From Thiohalophilus sp046483665 (GTDB taxonomy: Bacteria > Pseudomonadota > Gammaproteobacteria > UBA6429 > Thiohalophilaceae): DNA of 64,000 bases. Numbering within the stretch: the stretch's first letter is position 1; each line of letters opens with the position of its first letter. Of this stretch, positions 7,456-16,027 are shown one piece after another. A program made the translations under genes and the position numbers. Location: NCBI RefSeq assembly GCF_046483665.1, contig NZ_JAWOCR010000013.1:62001-126000 (forward strand), given 5' to 3'. The notes below the pieces were generated by a model, which did no database searches, was not told the DNA's origin, and saw only the letters and a program-made list of their open reading frames with translations.

Positions 7456-8952
7456 ATGAAGCAAACCCTACAACTTCGACTCGGTCAGCATCTGACCATG
7501 ACCCCACAGTTGCAGCAAGCCATTCGGCTGCTGCAATTGTCGACGCTTGAGCTACAAACCGAAATCCAGGACGCGCTGGATTCCAACCTGATGCTGGAAG
7601 TCGATGAAGAGGGGGATAACAGTACAGAGAACGCCGAACCGGCCGATAACTATACTGTCGCCGAGGCGCCCCCGGGCGCGGAAACGTCGGAGTCCGCCAC
7701 CGGCCAGGAAGAAAGCGAGCCGGCCGGTTCCGGCGACACAAGCAGCGAAATTCCCGAGGATCTGCCGGTCGATAGCAGCTGGGATGACATTTACGACAAC
7801 ATCGCCGCGCCTGTGACAGGCACTTCGGGCGAGAGCAGCCAGGACTATGAAATCTCCGGCACCACCAGTGAAAGTTTGCAGGATTATCTGCGGTGGCAAA
7901 TGGAACTGAGCCATTTCAGCGATACCGATCACGCGATTGCCGAGGTCATTATCGACTCGATAGATGACGACGGTTATCTGGGCTGCAGCATCGAGGAAGT
8001 TCAGCAGGCACTGGGCGACGAGGAAATCGAGCTCGATGAGGTCGAGGCCGTTTTACATCGCATCCAGCATTTCGATCCCCCGGGCGTCGCTGCACGGGAC
8101 CTGCGGGAGAACCTGAGTCTGCAACTCAGGCAGTTTCCGCTGGAACATCCCCGCCTGCAAAAAGCCCGGGAGCTGGTCGAACACCATTTTGATCTGCTCG
8201 CGCATCGCGATTACGCCCAGTTGCAGCGCAAGCTGAAACTCAACGACACCGAATTGCGGGAAGTAATTCAGCTAATCACCTCGTTGAATCCCCGACCCGG
8301 CGGCCAGATTGCGACCGGTCAGCCTGAATACATTGTCCCCGATGTCATCGTCAGCAAGGTCAAGGGGCAATGGCGAGTGGAACTGAACCCCGATGCCGCG
8401 CCCAAACTGCGCATCAACCCCCATTACGCCAGCCTGATCAAGCAGATCAAAAGCGATGAGGACAGCAACACCCTGAAAAACCATCTGCAGGAAGCCCGCT
8501 GGTTTCTCAAAAGCCTGACCAGTCGTAACGAAACCCTGCTCAAGGTCGCCACCAGCATTGTCGAACGTCAGAAAGACTTTCTGGAACATGGCGAGGAAGC
8601 CATGAAAGCCCTGGTACTGCATGATATTGCCGAGGAAGTCGAAATGCACGAATCGACCATCTCGCGGGTCACCACCAAAAAATACATGCACACGCCTCGC
8701 GGCATCTATGAATTGAAATATTTTTTCTCCAGCCACGTCTCTACTTCCAGTGGCGGAGAGGCATCGGCCACGGCCATTCGGGCCCTGATCAAGAAGCTGA
8801 TTGCCGCTGAAACACCGAGCAAACCCCTGAGCGACAGCAAAATCGCCACCATCCTGTCAGACCAGGGGATTAATGTTGCCCGGCGCACTGTCGCCAAGTA
8901 CCGTGAAGCGCTGGCGATACCTCCATCCAACGAACGCAAACGTCTGGCTTAA
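7456..8952 (+). CDS. rpoN: RNA polymerase sigma-54 factor RpoN
   Basis: Alternative sigma factor that recognises -24/-12 promoters and needs AAA+ activators. The 498-residue protein opens MKQTLQLRLGQHLTMTPQLQ, the Gln-rich region I; an acidic region II follows (about residues 45-120), then the core-binding domain and HTH, and the C-terminal RpoN box ARRTVAKYREAL. The frame extends 39 codons upstream, but the ATG at 7456 gives the family N-terminus, though its ribosome-binding site is weak. It heads the PTS-Ntr cluster. Confidence 0.96.
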   Translation: MKQTLQLRLGQHLTMTPQLQQAIRLLQLSTLELQTEIQDALDSNLMLEVDEEGDNSTENAEPADNYTVAEAPPGAETSESATGQEESEPAGSGDTSSEIPEDLPVDSSWDDIYDNIAAPVTGTSGESSQDYEISGTTSESLQDYLRWQMELSHFSDTDHAIAEVIIDSIDDDGYLGCSIEEVQQALGDEEIELDEVEAVLHRIQHFDPPGVAARDLRENLSLQLRQFPLEHPRLQKARELVEHHFDLLAHRDYAQLQRKLKLNDTELREVIQLITSLNPRPGGQIATGQPEYIVPDVIVSKVKGQWRVELNPDAAPKLRINPHYASLIKQIKSDEDSNTLKNHLQEARWFLKSLTSRNETLLKVATSIVERQKDFLEHGEEAMKALVLHDIAEEVEMHESTISRVTTKKYMHTPRGIYELKYFFSSHVSTSSGGEASATAIRALIKKLIAAETPSKPLSDSKIATILSDQGINVARRTVAKYREALAIPPSNERKRLA

Positions 8953-8966
8953 CCCGGGAGATAATC

Positions 8967-9293
8967 ATGCAAGTCAACATCACAGGACATCATGTCGACA
9001 TTACTGAATCCATGCACGACTACGTCATCAGTAAACTGGAACGGGTAGAAAGACACTTTGATAACGTCACCAACGTGCACGTAATTTTGAGTGTGGAAAA
9101 AAATCGTCAGAAAGCCGAAGCCACTGTGCACATCAGTGGCGGTGAACTTTTCGCCACTGCCGAAAACGAAGACATGTACGCAGCCATTGATGCGATGACT
9201 GACAAACTGGACCGTCAAATCAAGAAGCACAAGGAAAAGCTGACCGACCACCATCGGGCTGAAGGTGGCCTGAAAAAGCAGCCCATCGAATAA
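8967..9293 (+). CDS. hpf: Ribosome hibernation-promoting factor HPF/RaiA family
   Basis: Small protein that binds the 30S decoding site in stationary phase and inactivates or dimerises ribosomes. The 108-residue product begins MQVNITGHHVDITESMHDYV, typical of short HPF, with the beta-alpha-beta-beta-beta-alpha fold implied by VHVILSVEKNRQKAEATVHI. It lacks the C-terminal dimerisation domain of long HPF. A GGGAGA site precedes it, and it lies directly after rpoN as in enterics. Confidence 0.93.
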   Translation: MQVNITGHHVDITESMHDYVISKLERVERHFDNVTNVHVILSVEKNRQKAEATVHISGGELFATAENEDMYAAIDAMTDKLDRQIKKHKEKLTDHHRAEGGLKKQPIE

Positions 9294-9311
9294 ACCCTGA
9301 CAGGCCTGATC

Positions 9312-9770
9312 ATGCAACTATCAGATTTTCTCAGCCCGGAACGCATTGTTTGCGGATCGCAAGCCTCAAGCAAAAAGCGTGTTCTGGAATTGCTTAGCGA
9401 ACTGCTGGCCACTGACCAGCAAAATGCCGGCTCAACGGAGATATTTGAAAGCCTGATATCCAGGGAACGCCTGGGGGGAACCGGTATCGGTTATGGTGTC
9501 GCGATTCCCCATGGCCGCCTGAAAAGCTGCGACCATGCCAGTGCCGCCTTTGTGCAGCTCAAACAACCTATCGATTTTGACGCGATAGACAAACAGCCGG
9601 TGGATTTGCTGTTCGCCCTGATCGTGCCCGAAGAGTCGAGCCAGGAACATCTCAAGCTGCTGGCCATGCTGGCCGGCATGTTCAATGACGATGAATTCCG
9701 ACAACGGGCGCGACAATGCCCCGACAATGACTCAATGCATCAGCTGTTGAGCGAACAGACCCGGAACTGA
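9312..9770 (+). CDS. ptsN: Nitrogen regulatory PTS EIIA (PtsN)
   Basis: Phosphoryl acceptor of the nitrogen PTS that regulates targets such as K+ transport and phosphate sensing rather than sugar uptake. The 152 residues match EIIA-Ntr, with the active-site region GIGYGVAIPHGRL (catalytic His) and KQPVDLLFALIVPEES. It lies 18 bases after hpf and five bases before hprK. Confidence 0.95.
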   Translation: MQLSDFLSPERIVCGSQASSKKRVLELLSELLATDQQNAGSTEIFESLISRERLGGTGIGYGVAIPHGRLKSCDHASAAFVQLKQPIDFDAIDKQPVDLLFALIVPEESSQEHLKLLAMLAGMFNDDEFRQRARQCPDNDSMHQLLSEQTRN

Positions 9771-9774
9771 GTGT

Positions 9775-10725
9775 ATGACCAGACCGGTTACCACCAACGA
9801 TATTTTCCAGGCATATCAAAAGCAACTGGGTCTGGAATGGGTGGCCGGTCAGGAAGGTGAACGGCAATTGAGTGAAGCGGATACTCGCCTCACGGATAAC
9901 AACCTCATCGGTCATCTGAATCTGGTTCGCCCCAATTATATTCAGGTATTGGCCAGTACCGAACTCGACTATCTTGACAGACTGGGCAAGAATTCATTGC
10001 AAGACACCCTGCAATGCCTGGTCGAATCCCGCCCTTTGATGGTTATTATTGCCGCCAGTATAAGCCCGCCAGCGGCGCTGCTCGAATTTTCCCAACGCAC
10101 CGAAAGCCCCTTGCTGACCTCCACCGAAAGCAGCCACAAGATTATTGATCATTTGCGTTATTTCCTGAGTAATCTGTTGAGCGAAAAATCGGTCTTTCAC
10201 GGGGTATTCATGGAAGTCTTTGGCATCGGTGTGCTGCTGACCGGGCCCAGCGGCGTCGGTAAAAGCGAACTGGCCCTGGAGTTACTCAGCCGCGGCCATA
10301 GACTGGTGGCCGACGACGCCCCGGAATTCCGACGCACCTCGCCGGATGCTATCACCGGTACCTGCCCCAGCCTGCTGACTGATTTTATCGAGGTACGCGG
10401 GCTGGGCGTTTTGAACATCCGTGCTATGTACGGCAACAATGCCATCCTCGATCACAAGCGTCTGCGGTTAATCATCCAGCTGGCTTCCGAACCAAATCCT
10501 GACGATAAGTCGATTGAACGGCTGGATCACAACGGTCGTACCCGGCGCATACTGGATGTCGATATTCCTGAAGTCTGCCTGCCGGTTGCGCCTGGCCGTG
10601 ACCTGGCCGTGATTATTGAAGCGGCTGTGAGAAATCATGTACTCTATCTGGACGGCTATAATGCCGCTCAGGATTTCATCGAACGTCAGCAACGCCTTAT
10701 CAACAAACAACCCCAATCTTCATAA
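9775..10725 (+). CDS. hprK: HPr kinase/phosphorylase HprK
   Basis: Bifunctional enzyme that phosphorylates and dephosphorylates HPr on the regulatory serine. The 316-residue protein has the P-loop GPSGVGKSELALELL (about residue 156), the following HRLVADDAPEF and the family signature EVRGLGVLNIRAMYG. The catalytic region reads VADDAPEF where many homologues have VADDAVEI. Enterics lack this gene, so its presence fits a non-enteric proteobacterium. The stop overlaps the rapZ start. Confidence 0.95.
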   Translation: MTRPVTTNDIFQAYQKQLGLEWVAGQEGERQLSEADTRLTDNNLIGHLNLVRPNYIQVLASTELDYLDRLGKNSLQDTLQCLVESRPLMVIIAASISPPAALLEFSQRTESPLLTSTESSHKIIDHLRYFLSNLLSEKSVFHGVFMEVFGIGVLLTGPSGVGKSELALELLSRGHRLVADDAPEFRRTSPDAITGTCPSLLTDFIEVRGLGVLNIRAMYGNNAILDHKRLRLIIQLASEPNPDDKSIERLDHNGRTRRILDVDIPEVCLPVAPGRDLAVIIEAAVRNHVLYLDGYNAAQDFIERQQRLINKQPQSS

Positions 10726-11582
10726 TGAAGCTGCTCATCATTAGCGGACTTTCCGGCTCGGGCAAGAGTGTCGCCCTGCACGTACTGGAAGATCTGAACT
10801 ATTACTGTATCGATAATCTGCCAATCGGGATGCTTCCCTCGCTGGCTGATGAAATTGTGCAGGCCAATCAGCATCACGAACAGTGGTTTGCCGTTGGCAT
10901 TGATGCACGTAATCTGCCCGGCGAACTGGTGAGTTTCCCCCGTGCTCTACAGGTACTGGATGATGCGGGTATTCAGTGTGAGATTTTCTTCCTCGAGGCG
11001 GACGAGGTCACTCTGCTCAAGCGCTTCAGCGAAACCCGTCGTAAACATCCGCTCAGCAATGATGAAGTCCCTCTGAATGAGGCCATCCTGCAGGAACATC
11101 AGTTACTGGAACCGATTTTCTCTCGGGCCGGTTTGCGTATCGACACCAGCATGACTAATATTCACCAATTGCGAGACATCATTCGCAACCGGGTGGACAA
11201 CGCTGCCAGCCCCCAGCTGTCGATCCAGTTCCAGTCTTTCGGTTTCAAGCACGGGGTACCGGTGGATGCGGACTTTGTCTTTGATATTCGATGCATTCCC
11301 AATCCGCACTGGGTGACCGAATTGCGCCACCTGACCGGACAGGATCAGGCAGTGGCGGATTATCTGGAACAACATGACCTGGTACACGATATGTACAACG
11401 ATATTCGCCAGTTTGTTGAAAAATGGATCGGCTGTTTTGAGTCTGACAACCGCAATTATATGACAGTCGCTATTGGCTGTACCGGTGGCTACCATCGTTC
11501 GGTCTATATAGTGGAAAAACTGGCAAATTATTTTCATTCACAACGTGACGGTATTCTGGTTCGCCACCGGGAGCTGACATGA
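10725..11582 (+). CDS. rapZ: RNase adaptor / nucleotide-binding protein RapZ
   Basis: In E. coli RapZ delivers the sRNA GlmZ to RNase E and so controls glucosamine-6-phosphate synthesis for the envelope. The 285-residue protein has the N-terminal P-loop GLSGSGKSVALHVLEDL, the characteristic YYCIDNLPIGML, and a C-terminal domain with SFGFKHGVP and AIGCTGGYHRSVYI. It is coupled to hprK by ATGA and its end overlaps the EIIA gene by four bases. Confidence 0.95.
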   Translation: MKLLIISGLSGSGKSVALHVLEDLNYYCIDNLPIGMLPSLADEIVQANQHHEQWFAVGIDARNLPGELVSFPRALQVLDDAGIQCEIFFLEADEVTLLKRFSETRRKHPLSNDEVPLNEAILQEHQLLEPIFSRAGLRIDTSMTNIHQLRDIIRNRVDNAASPQLSIQFQSFGFKHGVPVDADFVFDIRCIPNPHWVTELRHLTGQDQAVADYLEQHDLVHDMYNDIRQFVEKWIGCFESDNRNYMTVAIGCTGGYHRSVYIVEKLANYFHSQRDGILVRHRELT

Positions 11583-11983
11583 GCGTTGCCGTTTTATTAA
11601 TCACACATGACAAGATCGGCCAGGCTGTGCTGGATACGGCGGCCAAGATCATCGGCGAGATGCCCCTGAACATCAAACGCATGGGGGTCAGCATGACTGC
11701 CGGTCTGGAAGAAACGCTCGACAAGGCACACGCGCAGATCGTTCAGCTGGACGAAGGCCAGGGAGTGCTGGTTCTGACCGATCTGTTCGGAGCCACACCG
11801 AGTAATATTGCCCGGCAATTACATACAGGCAATATCGCCGTCATCAGCGGTCTTAATCTCCCCATGCTGATCCGGGTTCTTAACTACCCCCGGCTGAGCC
11901 TGCCTGAAATGGTCGAAAAAGCAGTTTCCGGTGCACATGACGGGATTATTGTCATTCAATCTGCCGGAGAAACTGACGCTTGA
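11579..11983 (+). CDS. Mannose-family PTS EIIA component
   Basis: A 134-residue single-domain EIIA of the mannose class, with the phosphorylatable His in VLLITHDKIGQAVLD and the sequence GVLVLTDLFGATPSNIAR. No EIIB, EIIC or EIID of the same class is in the window, so it is likely a regulatory phosphoryl acceptor rather than part of a transporter. It overlaps rapZ by four bases and its TGA overlaps the TTG start of the HPr gene. Confidence 0.9.
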   Translation: MSVAVLLITHDKIGQAVLDTAAKIIGEMPLNIKRMGVSMTAGLEETLDKAHAQIVQLDEGQGVLVLTDLFGATPSNIARQLHTGNIAVISGLNLPMLIRVLNYPRLSLPEMVEKAVSGAHDGIIVIQSAGETDA

Positions 11984-12249
11984 TCGAACATTCAATTGAA
12001 ATTATTAACAAACTTGGGCTGCACGCCAGAGCGGCAGCCAGGTTCGTAACCCTGGCTTCGAAGTATGATGCCGATATTCATCTTCGACATAAAGAGAACC
12101 GTGTTAACGGTAAAAGCATTATGGGGGTCATGATGCTGGCTGCGGCCAAAGGTTCCAGCGTTATTCTTGAAATAGACGGTCCGGACGAAGAAGAGGCCTG
12201 CCAGGCATTGCAGGAACTGATTAATAATCGCTTCGACGAGTCCGAATAA
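11980..12249 (+). CDS. npr: Phosphocarrier protein HPr (NPr type)
   Basis: Phosphocarrier between EI and the EIIA proteins. The 89 residues contain the active-site His in KLGLHARAAARFV and the regulatory Ser in the segment NGKSIMGVMMLAA, so HprK from the same cluster could modify it. The start codon is TTG, overlapping the previous stop, with no in-frame ATG that would keep the N-terminus. EI (ptsI or ptsP) is not in the window. Confidence 0.92.
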   Translation: MIEHSIEIINKLGLHARAAARFVTLASKYDADIHLRHKENRVNGKSIMGVMMLAAAKGSSVILEIDGPDEEEACQALQELINNRFDESE

Positions 12250-12349
12250 CACTACCATCATATCCTGCCAATAAATATCAATCCGGCAGTTCCCATTCTG
12301 TAATCGACCTTGTTACACTTTAAAGCCGGGTGAATATGGGAACGGGTTA

Positions 12350-13714
12350 ATGGCCGAGGTTGAAGCAAAAGAGGAATATCGTGACGTACTGCAGTCACTG
12401 CTCAATATTCTTCACTCGGAAGATGAGGATCAGGAGCAGATAGAAGATTTCCTGGAGGAGATGCATCCGCAGGAAATCGCGCATTTGCTCGAGTCCCTGC
12501 CCGCCAATGATCGCCAGATCGTATGGGAACACGTTCCGGCCGACTCCGAAGGCGAAATTCTGGTTCACCTGGCCGATGATGTACGTAGCGCTATCATCGA
12601 CAAGATGGATGCCGAACAGCTGGTCGCGGCCACCGAATCCCTGGATACCGACGATCTTGCCGACCTGCTGCCGGAAATGCCGCGTGATATTGTGCAGGAA
12701 ATCCTGCTGTCGATGGAACAGCAGGAACGCGAGCGCCTGCATTCCGTGCTCTCCTACTCGGAGGACTCCGCCGGCGGCCTGATGGACCTGGACATGGTCA
12801 CCGTCCGGGCCGATACCAGCCTGGATGTGGTCCTGCGCTACCTGCGTCGGCGCGGCAGCATCCCTGAATCCACCGACAGTCTGTTCGTTATGGATCGCGA
12901 AGGTCGCTTTCAGGGGCTGTTACCACTGACCGTGATCCTGACCAACGACGTGGAAATGCACGTTTCAGAAGTCATGGAACACGATGTAATCGGCATCCCG
13001 GTCGACATGCCGGCTCGAGATGTCGCCAACCTGTTCGAACGCCGTGATTTGATTACCGCGCCGGTCATCGCCGAGGACGGCCAGTTGCTCGGCCGTATCA
13101 CCATCGATGACGTGGTCGATGTTATTCGCGAGGAAGCCGACCACTCCCTGATGAGCATGGCCGGCCTGAACGAGGAGGAAGACATGTTTGCGCCGGTCCT
13201 CACCAGTACCCGGAGGCGCAGCATCTGGCTGGCGATCAACCTGCTTACCGCGCTGCTGGCAGCCTGGGTCATCGGGCAGTTCGAGGGTACCATCGAGAAA
13301 CTGGTGGCACTGGCGGTTCTGATGCCGGTAGTCGCCAGCATGGGCGGCATTGCCGGCAGTCAGACTCTGACTCTGGTGATTCGCGGTATGGCACTGGGCA
13401 AAATCAACCCCAGTAACGCGCGAACCATCTTTCGCAAGGAACTGGGAGTCGGAATCTGGAATGGCCTGATCTGGGCCATCGTCATTGCAGTGGTGGCCGG
13501 ATTGTGGTTCAACAGCGTCTCTCTGAGCCTGGTGATTGCCAGCGCGATCGTGCTAAATCTGATTGTCGCCGCTATCTCCGGCGCCGTGATCCCGCTGATC
13601 CTCAAACGCTTCGGCATCGACCCGGCCCTCTCCGGCTCGGTCATCCTCACCACCGTCACCGACGTCGTCGGCTTCTTCGCCTTCCTCGGCCTGGCGACGC
13701 TGTTTCTGATTTAA
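12350..13714 (+). CDS. mgtE: Magnesium transporter MgtE
   Basis: Mg2+-gated channel/transporter. The 454-residue protein has the N-terminal superhelical domain (to about residue 130), two CBS domains (roughly 137-260, with MDLDMVTVRADTSLD and MEHDVIGIPVDMPARDV) and a C-terminal membrane domain with VLMPVVASMGGIAGSQTLTLVIRG. Length and architecture are standard. It is about 100 bases after npr, and its 3' end abuts a large inverted-repeat element facing pmbA. Confidence 0.95.
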   Translation: MAEVEAKEEYRDVLQSLLNILHSEDEDQEQIEDFLEEMHPQEIAHLLESLPANDRQIVWEHVPADSEGEILVHLADDVRSAIIDKMDAEQLVAATESLDTDDLADLLPEMPRDIVQEILLSMEQQERERLHSVLSYSEDSAGGLMDLDMVTVRADTSLDVVLRYLRRRGSIPESTDSLFVMDREGRFQGLLPLTVILTNDVEMHVSEVMEHDVIGIPVDMPARDVANLFERRDLITAPVIAEDGQLLGRITIDDVVDVIREEADHSLMSMAGLNEEEDMFAPVLTSTRRRSIWLAINLLTALLAAWVIGQFEGTIEKLVALAVLMPVVASMGGIAGSQTLTLVIRGMALGKINPSNARTIFRKELGVGIWNGLIWAIVIAVVAGLWFNSVSLSLVIASAIVLNLIVAAISGAVIPLILKRFGIDPALSGSVILTTVTDVVGFFAFLGLATLFLI

Positions 13715-13725
13715 AAAAAGAGATT

Positions 13726-13859
13726 AACGCAGAGGCGCAAAGGCGCGGGGTATAATTTTGAATGTTGAATTTTAAATTGTGGACAGGCATTTAATTCAAA
13801 ATTCAGCATTAAAAATTCAACATTACTTTGTATCCTCTGCGCCTCCGCGCCTCTGCGTT
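13726..13859. repeat. Complete inverted-repeat intergenic element, copy 1
   Basis: Outer arms AACGCAGAGGCGCAAAGGCG and CGCCTCTGCGTT flank an AT-rich core whose two halves (TAATTTTGAATGTTGAAT and AATTCAACATTA) are also inverted. It fills the spacer between the convergent mgtE and pmbA. A near-identical copy in the opposite orientation lies at 15893-16016. It could fold into a long hairpin and end transcription from both sides. Confidence 0.85.
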
Positions 13860-13889
13860 GGATTTTTCTCTCGCTGAGGGGATCCGCGG

Positions 13890-15251
13890 TCAGTCCCCGG
13901 CGACGGTCAGGTTGTCGATGAGCCAGGAACCGGTGATGATGTTGCCGCGGGCGTCGGTGTCGTTGCCGACGGCCTGCAGGCCCCGGTACATGTCCTGCAA
14001 ACGACCGCCGAGGGTGACTTCATCCACCGGGTACTGTATCTGGCCGTTTTCCACCCAGAAGCCCGCGGCGCCGCGAGAGTAGTCACCCGTGACAGTATTG
14101 ACGCCCTGGCCCATCACATCGGTGACCAGCAGACCGCGATCCATCTTTTTTATCAGCTGTTCGCGATCCAGTGCGTCATGATTGATATACAGATTATGCA
14201 CTCCGCCGGCGTTGCCGGTGGTGGGCAGGCCGAGCCGACAGCCGCTGTAGCTGTCGAGTACATAGCCCTGCAGCACGCCCGCCTCAATCAGGGTTCGGGG
14301 CGCTGTCGCAACGCCTTCGTTATCGAAGGGGGCACTGCCCAGCGCGCCCGGCAAATGGGGACGTTCATCGACATGCACCCGCTCGGGAAACAATTGCTGT
14401 CCTCTGGCGTCGACCAGGAAGCTGGCATTGCGATACAGGGCGCCACCGCTGATGGCACGCACCAGATGGCCGAGCAATCCGCGTGCTACATCGGCTTCGA
14501 ACATTACAGGGACCTGACAGGTGGGGATCTTGCGCGCACCCAGGCGGGCAACGGTGCGCTCGGCCGCCCGCACCCCGACCGACTCGGCGCTGTCGAGCTG
14601 CTGCGGATCACGGGCCAGCGTGTACCAGTAATCGCGCTGCATTCCCGACTCATCCTGACCAATCACGGTACAACTCATACTGTGACGGGAGCTGGGATAG
14701 GCACCGATAAAACCGTGACTGTTGGCATAAACGCGCAAACCGCTGTGGCTGGTAATACTGGCGCCTTCGGAATTGGTAATGCGTGAATCATGCTCGCGGG
14801 CGACGGTCTCGCAGGCCAGTGCCCGTTCAATGGCTTCCGGTGTTTCGAGTGCCCAGGGGTGATAGAGCTGCAGCTCGGGAATATCCGTCGCCATCAGCGC
14901 CGCCGGGGCCAGTCCCGCACAGGGATCCTCCTCGGTATAGCGCGCGATATCACAGGCAGCCCGGACCGTCTCGCGTACCGCCCCGGGACTGAAATCGGAG
15001 GTACTGGCCGAGCCCTTGCTGTGTCCGAAATAGACCGTGATACCCAGCCCCTTGTCGCGATTATGCTCGACCGTTTCCACTTCGCCGAGACGCACGGTCA
15101 CCGACAGACCGGATTCGATACTCAGCGCTGCCTCGGCCGCGCTGGCTCCCAGTCGTTGGGCCTCGGCAAGCAGATCGGCGACGATCTGCTCGTAGCGCCC
15201 GGGCTCAAGCAATTCATCGACGGTTCGGGAGGTGACGGGATTTTCGGACAT
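13890..15251 (-). CDS. pmbA: TldD/PmbA-family metalloprotease subunit PmbA (TldE)
   Basis: Partner of TldD in a heterodimeric zinc protease that degrades unfolded peptides and matures microcin B17 in E. coli. The 453-residue protein carries family landmarks including TVRLGEVETVEHNRDKGLGI and TGDYSRGAAGFWVENG. It lacks the HExxxH motif of TldD, as expected for the E subunit. It is divergent from yjgA and lies inside a segment bounded by two inverted repeat copies. Confidence 0.94.
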   Translation of the reverse strand: MSENPVTSRTVDELLEPGRYEQIVADLLAEAQRLGASAAEAALSIESGLSVTVRLGEVETVEHNRDKGLGITVYFGHSKGSASTSDFSPGAVRETVRAACDIARYTEEDPCAGLAPAALMATDIPELQLYHPWALETPEAIERALACETVAREHDSRITNSEGASITSHSGLRVYANSHGFIGAYPSSRHSMSCTVIGQDESGMQRDYWYTLARDPQQLDSAESVGVRAAERTVARLGARKIPTCQVPVMFEADVARGLLGHLVRAISGGALYRNASFLVDARGQQLFPERVHVDERPHLPGALGSAPFDNEGVATAPRTLIEAGVLQGYVLDSYSGCRLGLPTTGNAGGVHNLYINHDALDREQLIKKMDRGLLVTDVMGQGVNTVTGDYSRGAAGFWVENGQIQYPVDEVTLGGRLQDMYRGLQAVGNDTDARGNIITGSWLIDNLTVAGD

Positions 15252-15385
15252 GCTTTTCTCGCTTTTTCAGGTTAACCGGGCCATTCTACGGGGGCCCGGC
15301 TGACGGGACAAATGCCCCCCGACAAAAAGGGGTCGCCATGCAATTTTCTACCTCTCAGGAGGCCGGATACAGGTAAAATAGCCCC

Positions 15386-15886
15386 ATGACTTACGACGAC
15401 CATGACGAAGAGTGGATCAGCAAATCCCGGCGCAAGCGTGAATGCCACGCCCTGCAGGATCTGGGCAGTGAACTGGTCAAACTGTCCCGGGCCGATCTGG
15501 ACAAGATCCCGCTGGACGATGAATTGCAACAGGCCATCAATGAAGCTCGCCGTATAAAACAACGCGGCGCACTCAAACGCCAGATGCAGTTTATCGGCAA
15601 GCTGATGCGCCAGCGCGACGCCGAAGCCCTGCAACAGGCCTATGATCGGGTGATGCACCCCTTCGAGGAAGACATCAAACACTTCCACCAGCTGGAGAAG
15701 TGGCGCGAACGCCTGCTAACCGACGGCGACGCGGCACTCGAAAAACTGGTGGAAGAACAGCCCGACACCGATCGCCAGCACGTGCGACAACTGATCCGCA
15801 GCGCCCGCAACGAACAGAAACAGAACAAGCCCCCCAAAGCCGCCCGCGAACTGTTCCAATATCTCAAAAGCCTTATGGGTTCCTGA
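15386..15886 (+). CDS. yjgA: Ribosome-associated protein DarP (YjgA, DUF615)
   Basis: Small basic protein that associates with late 50S ribosomal precursors. The 166 residues include EWISKSRRKRECHALQDLG and LPLDDELQQAINEA-like segments typical of the YjgA family (here IPLDDELQQAINEAR). It is divergent from pmbA, the same adjacency as in enterics, and its end abuts the second copy of the inverted-repeat element. Confidence 0.93.
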   Translation: MTYDDHDEEWISKSRRKRECHALQDLGSELVKLSRADLDKIPLDDELQQAINEARRIKQRGALKRQMQFIGKLMRQRDAEALQQAYDRVMHPFEEDIKHFHQLEKWRERLLTDGDAALEKLVEEQPDTDRQHVRQLIRSARNEQKQNKPPKAARELFQYLKSLMGS

Positions 15887-15892
15887 AAACCC

Positions 15893-16016
15893 AACGCAGA
15901 GGCGCAAAGTAATTTTGAATTTTTAATGCTGAATTTTGAATTAAATGCCTGTCCGCAATTCAAAATTTAAAATCCAACATTCAAAATTATATCCTGCGTC
16001 TTTGCGCCTCTGCGTT
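15893..16016. repeat. Complete inverted-repeat intergenic element, copy 2
   Basis: In reverse orientation this 124-base element matches the copy at 13726-13859 almost base for base in arms and core (for example GGACAGGCATTTAATTC and AAAATTCAGCATT in the shared middle). It fills the spacer between the convergent yjgA and tldD. The two copies form a long inverted repeat about 2 kb apart. Confidence 0.85.
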
Positions 16017-16027
16017 GATAATTTTTT

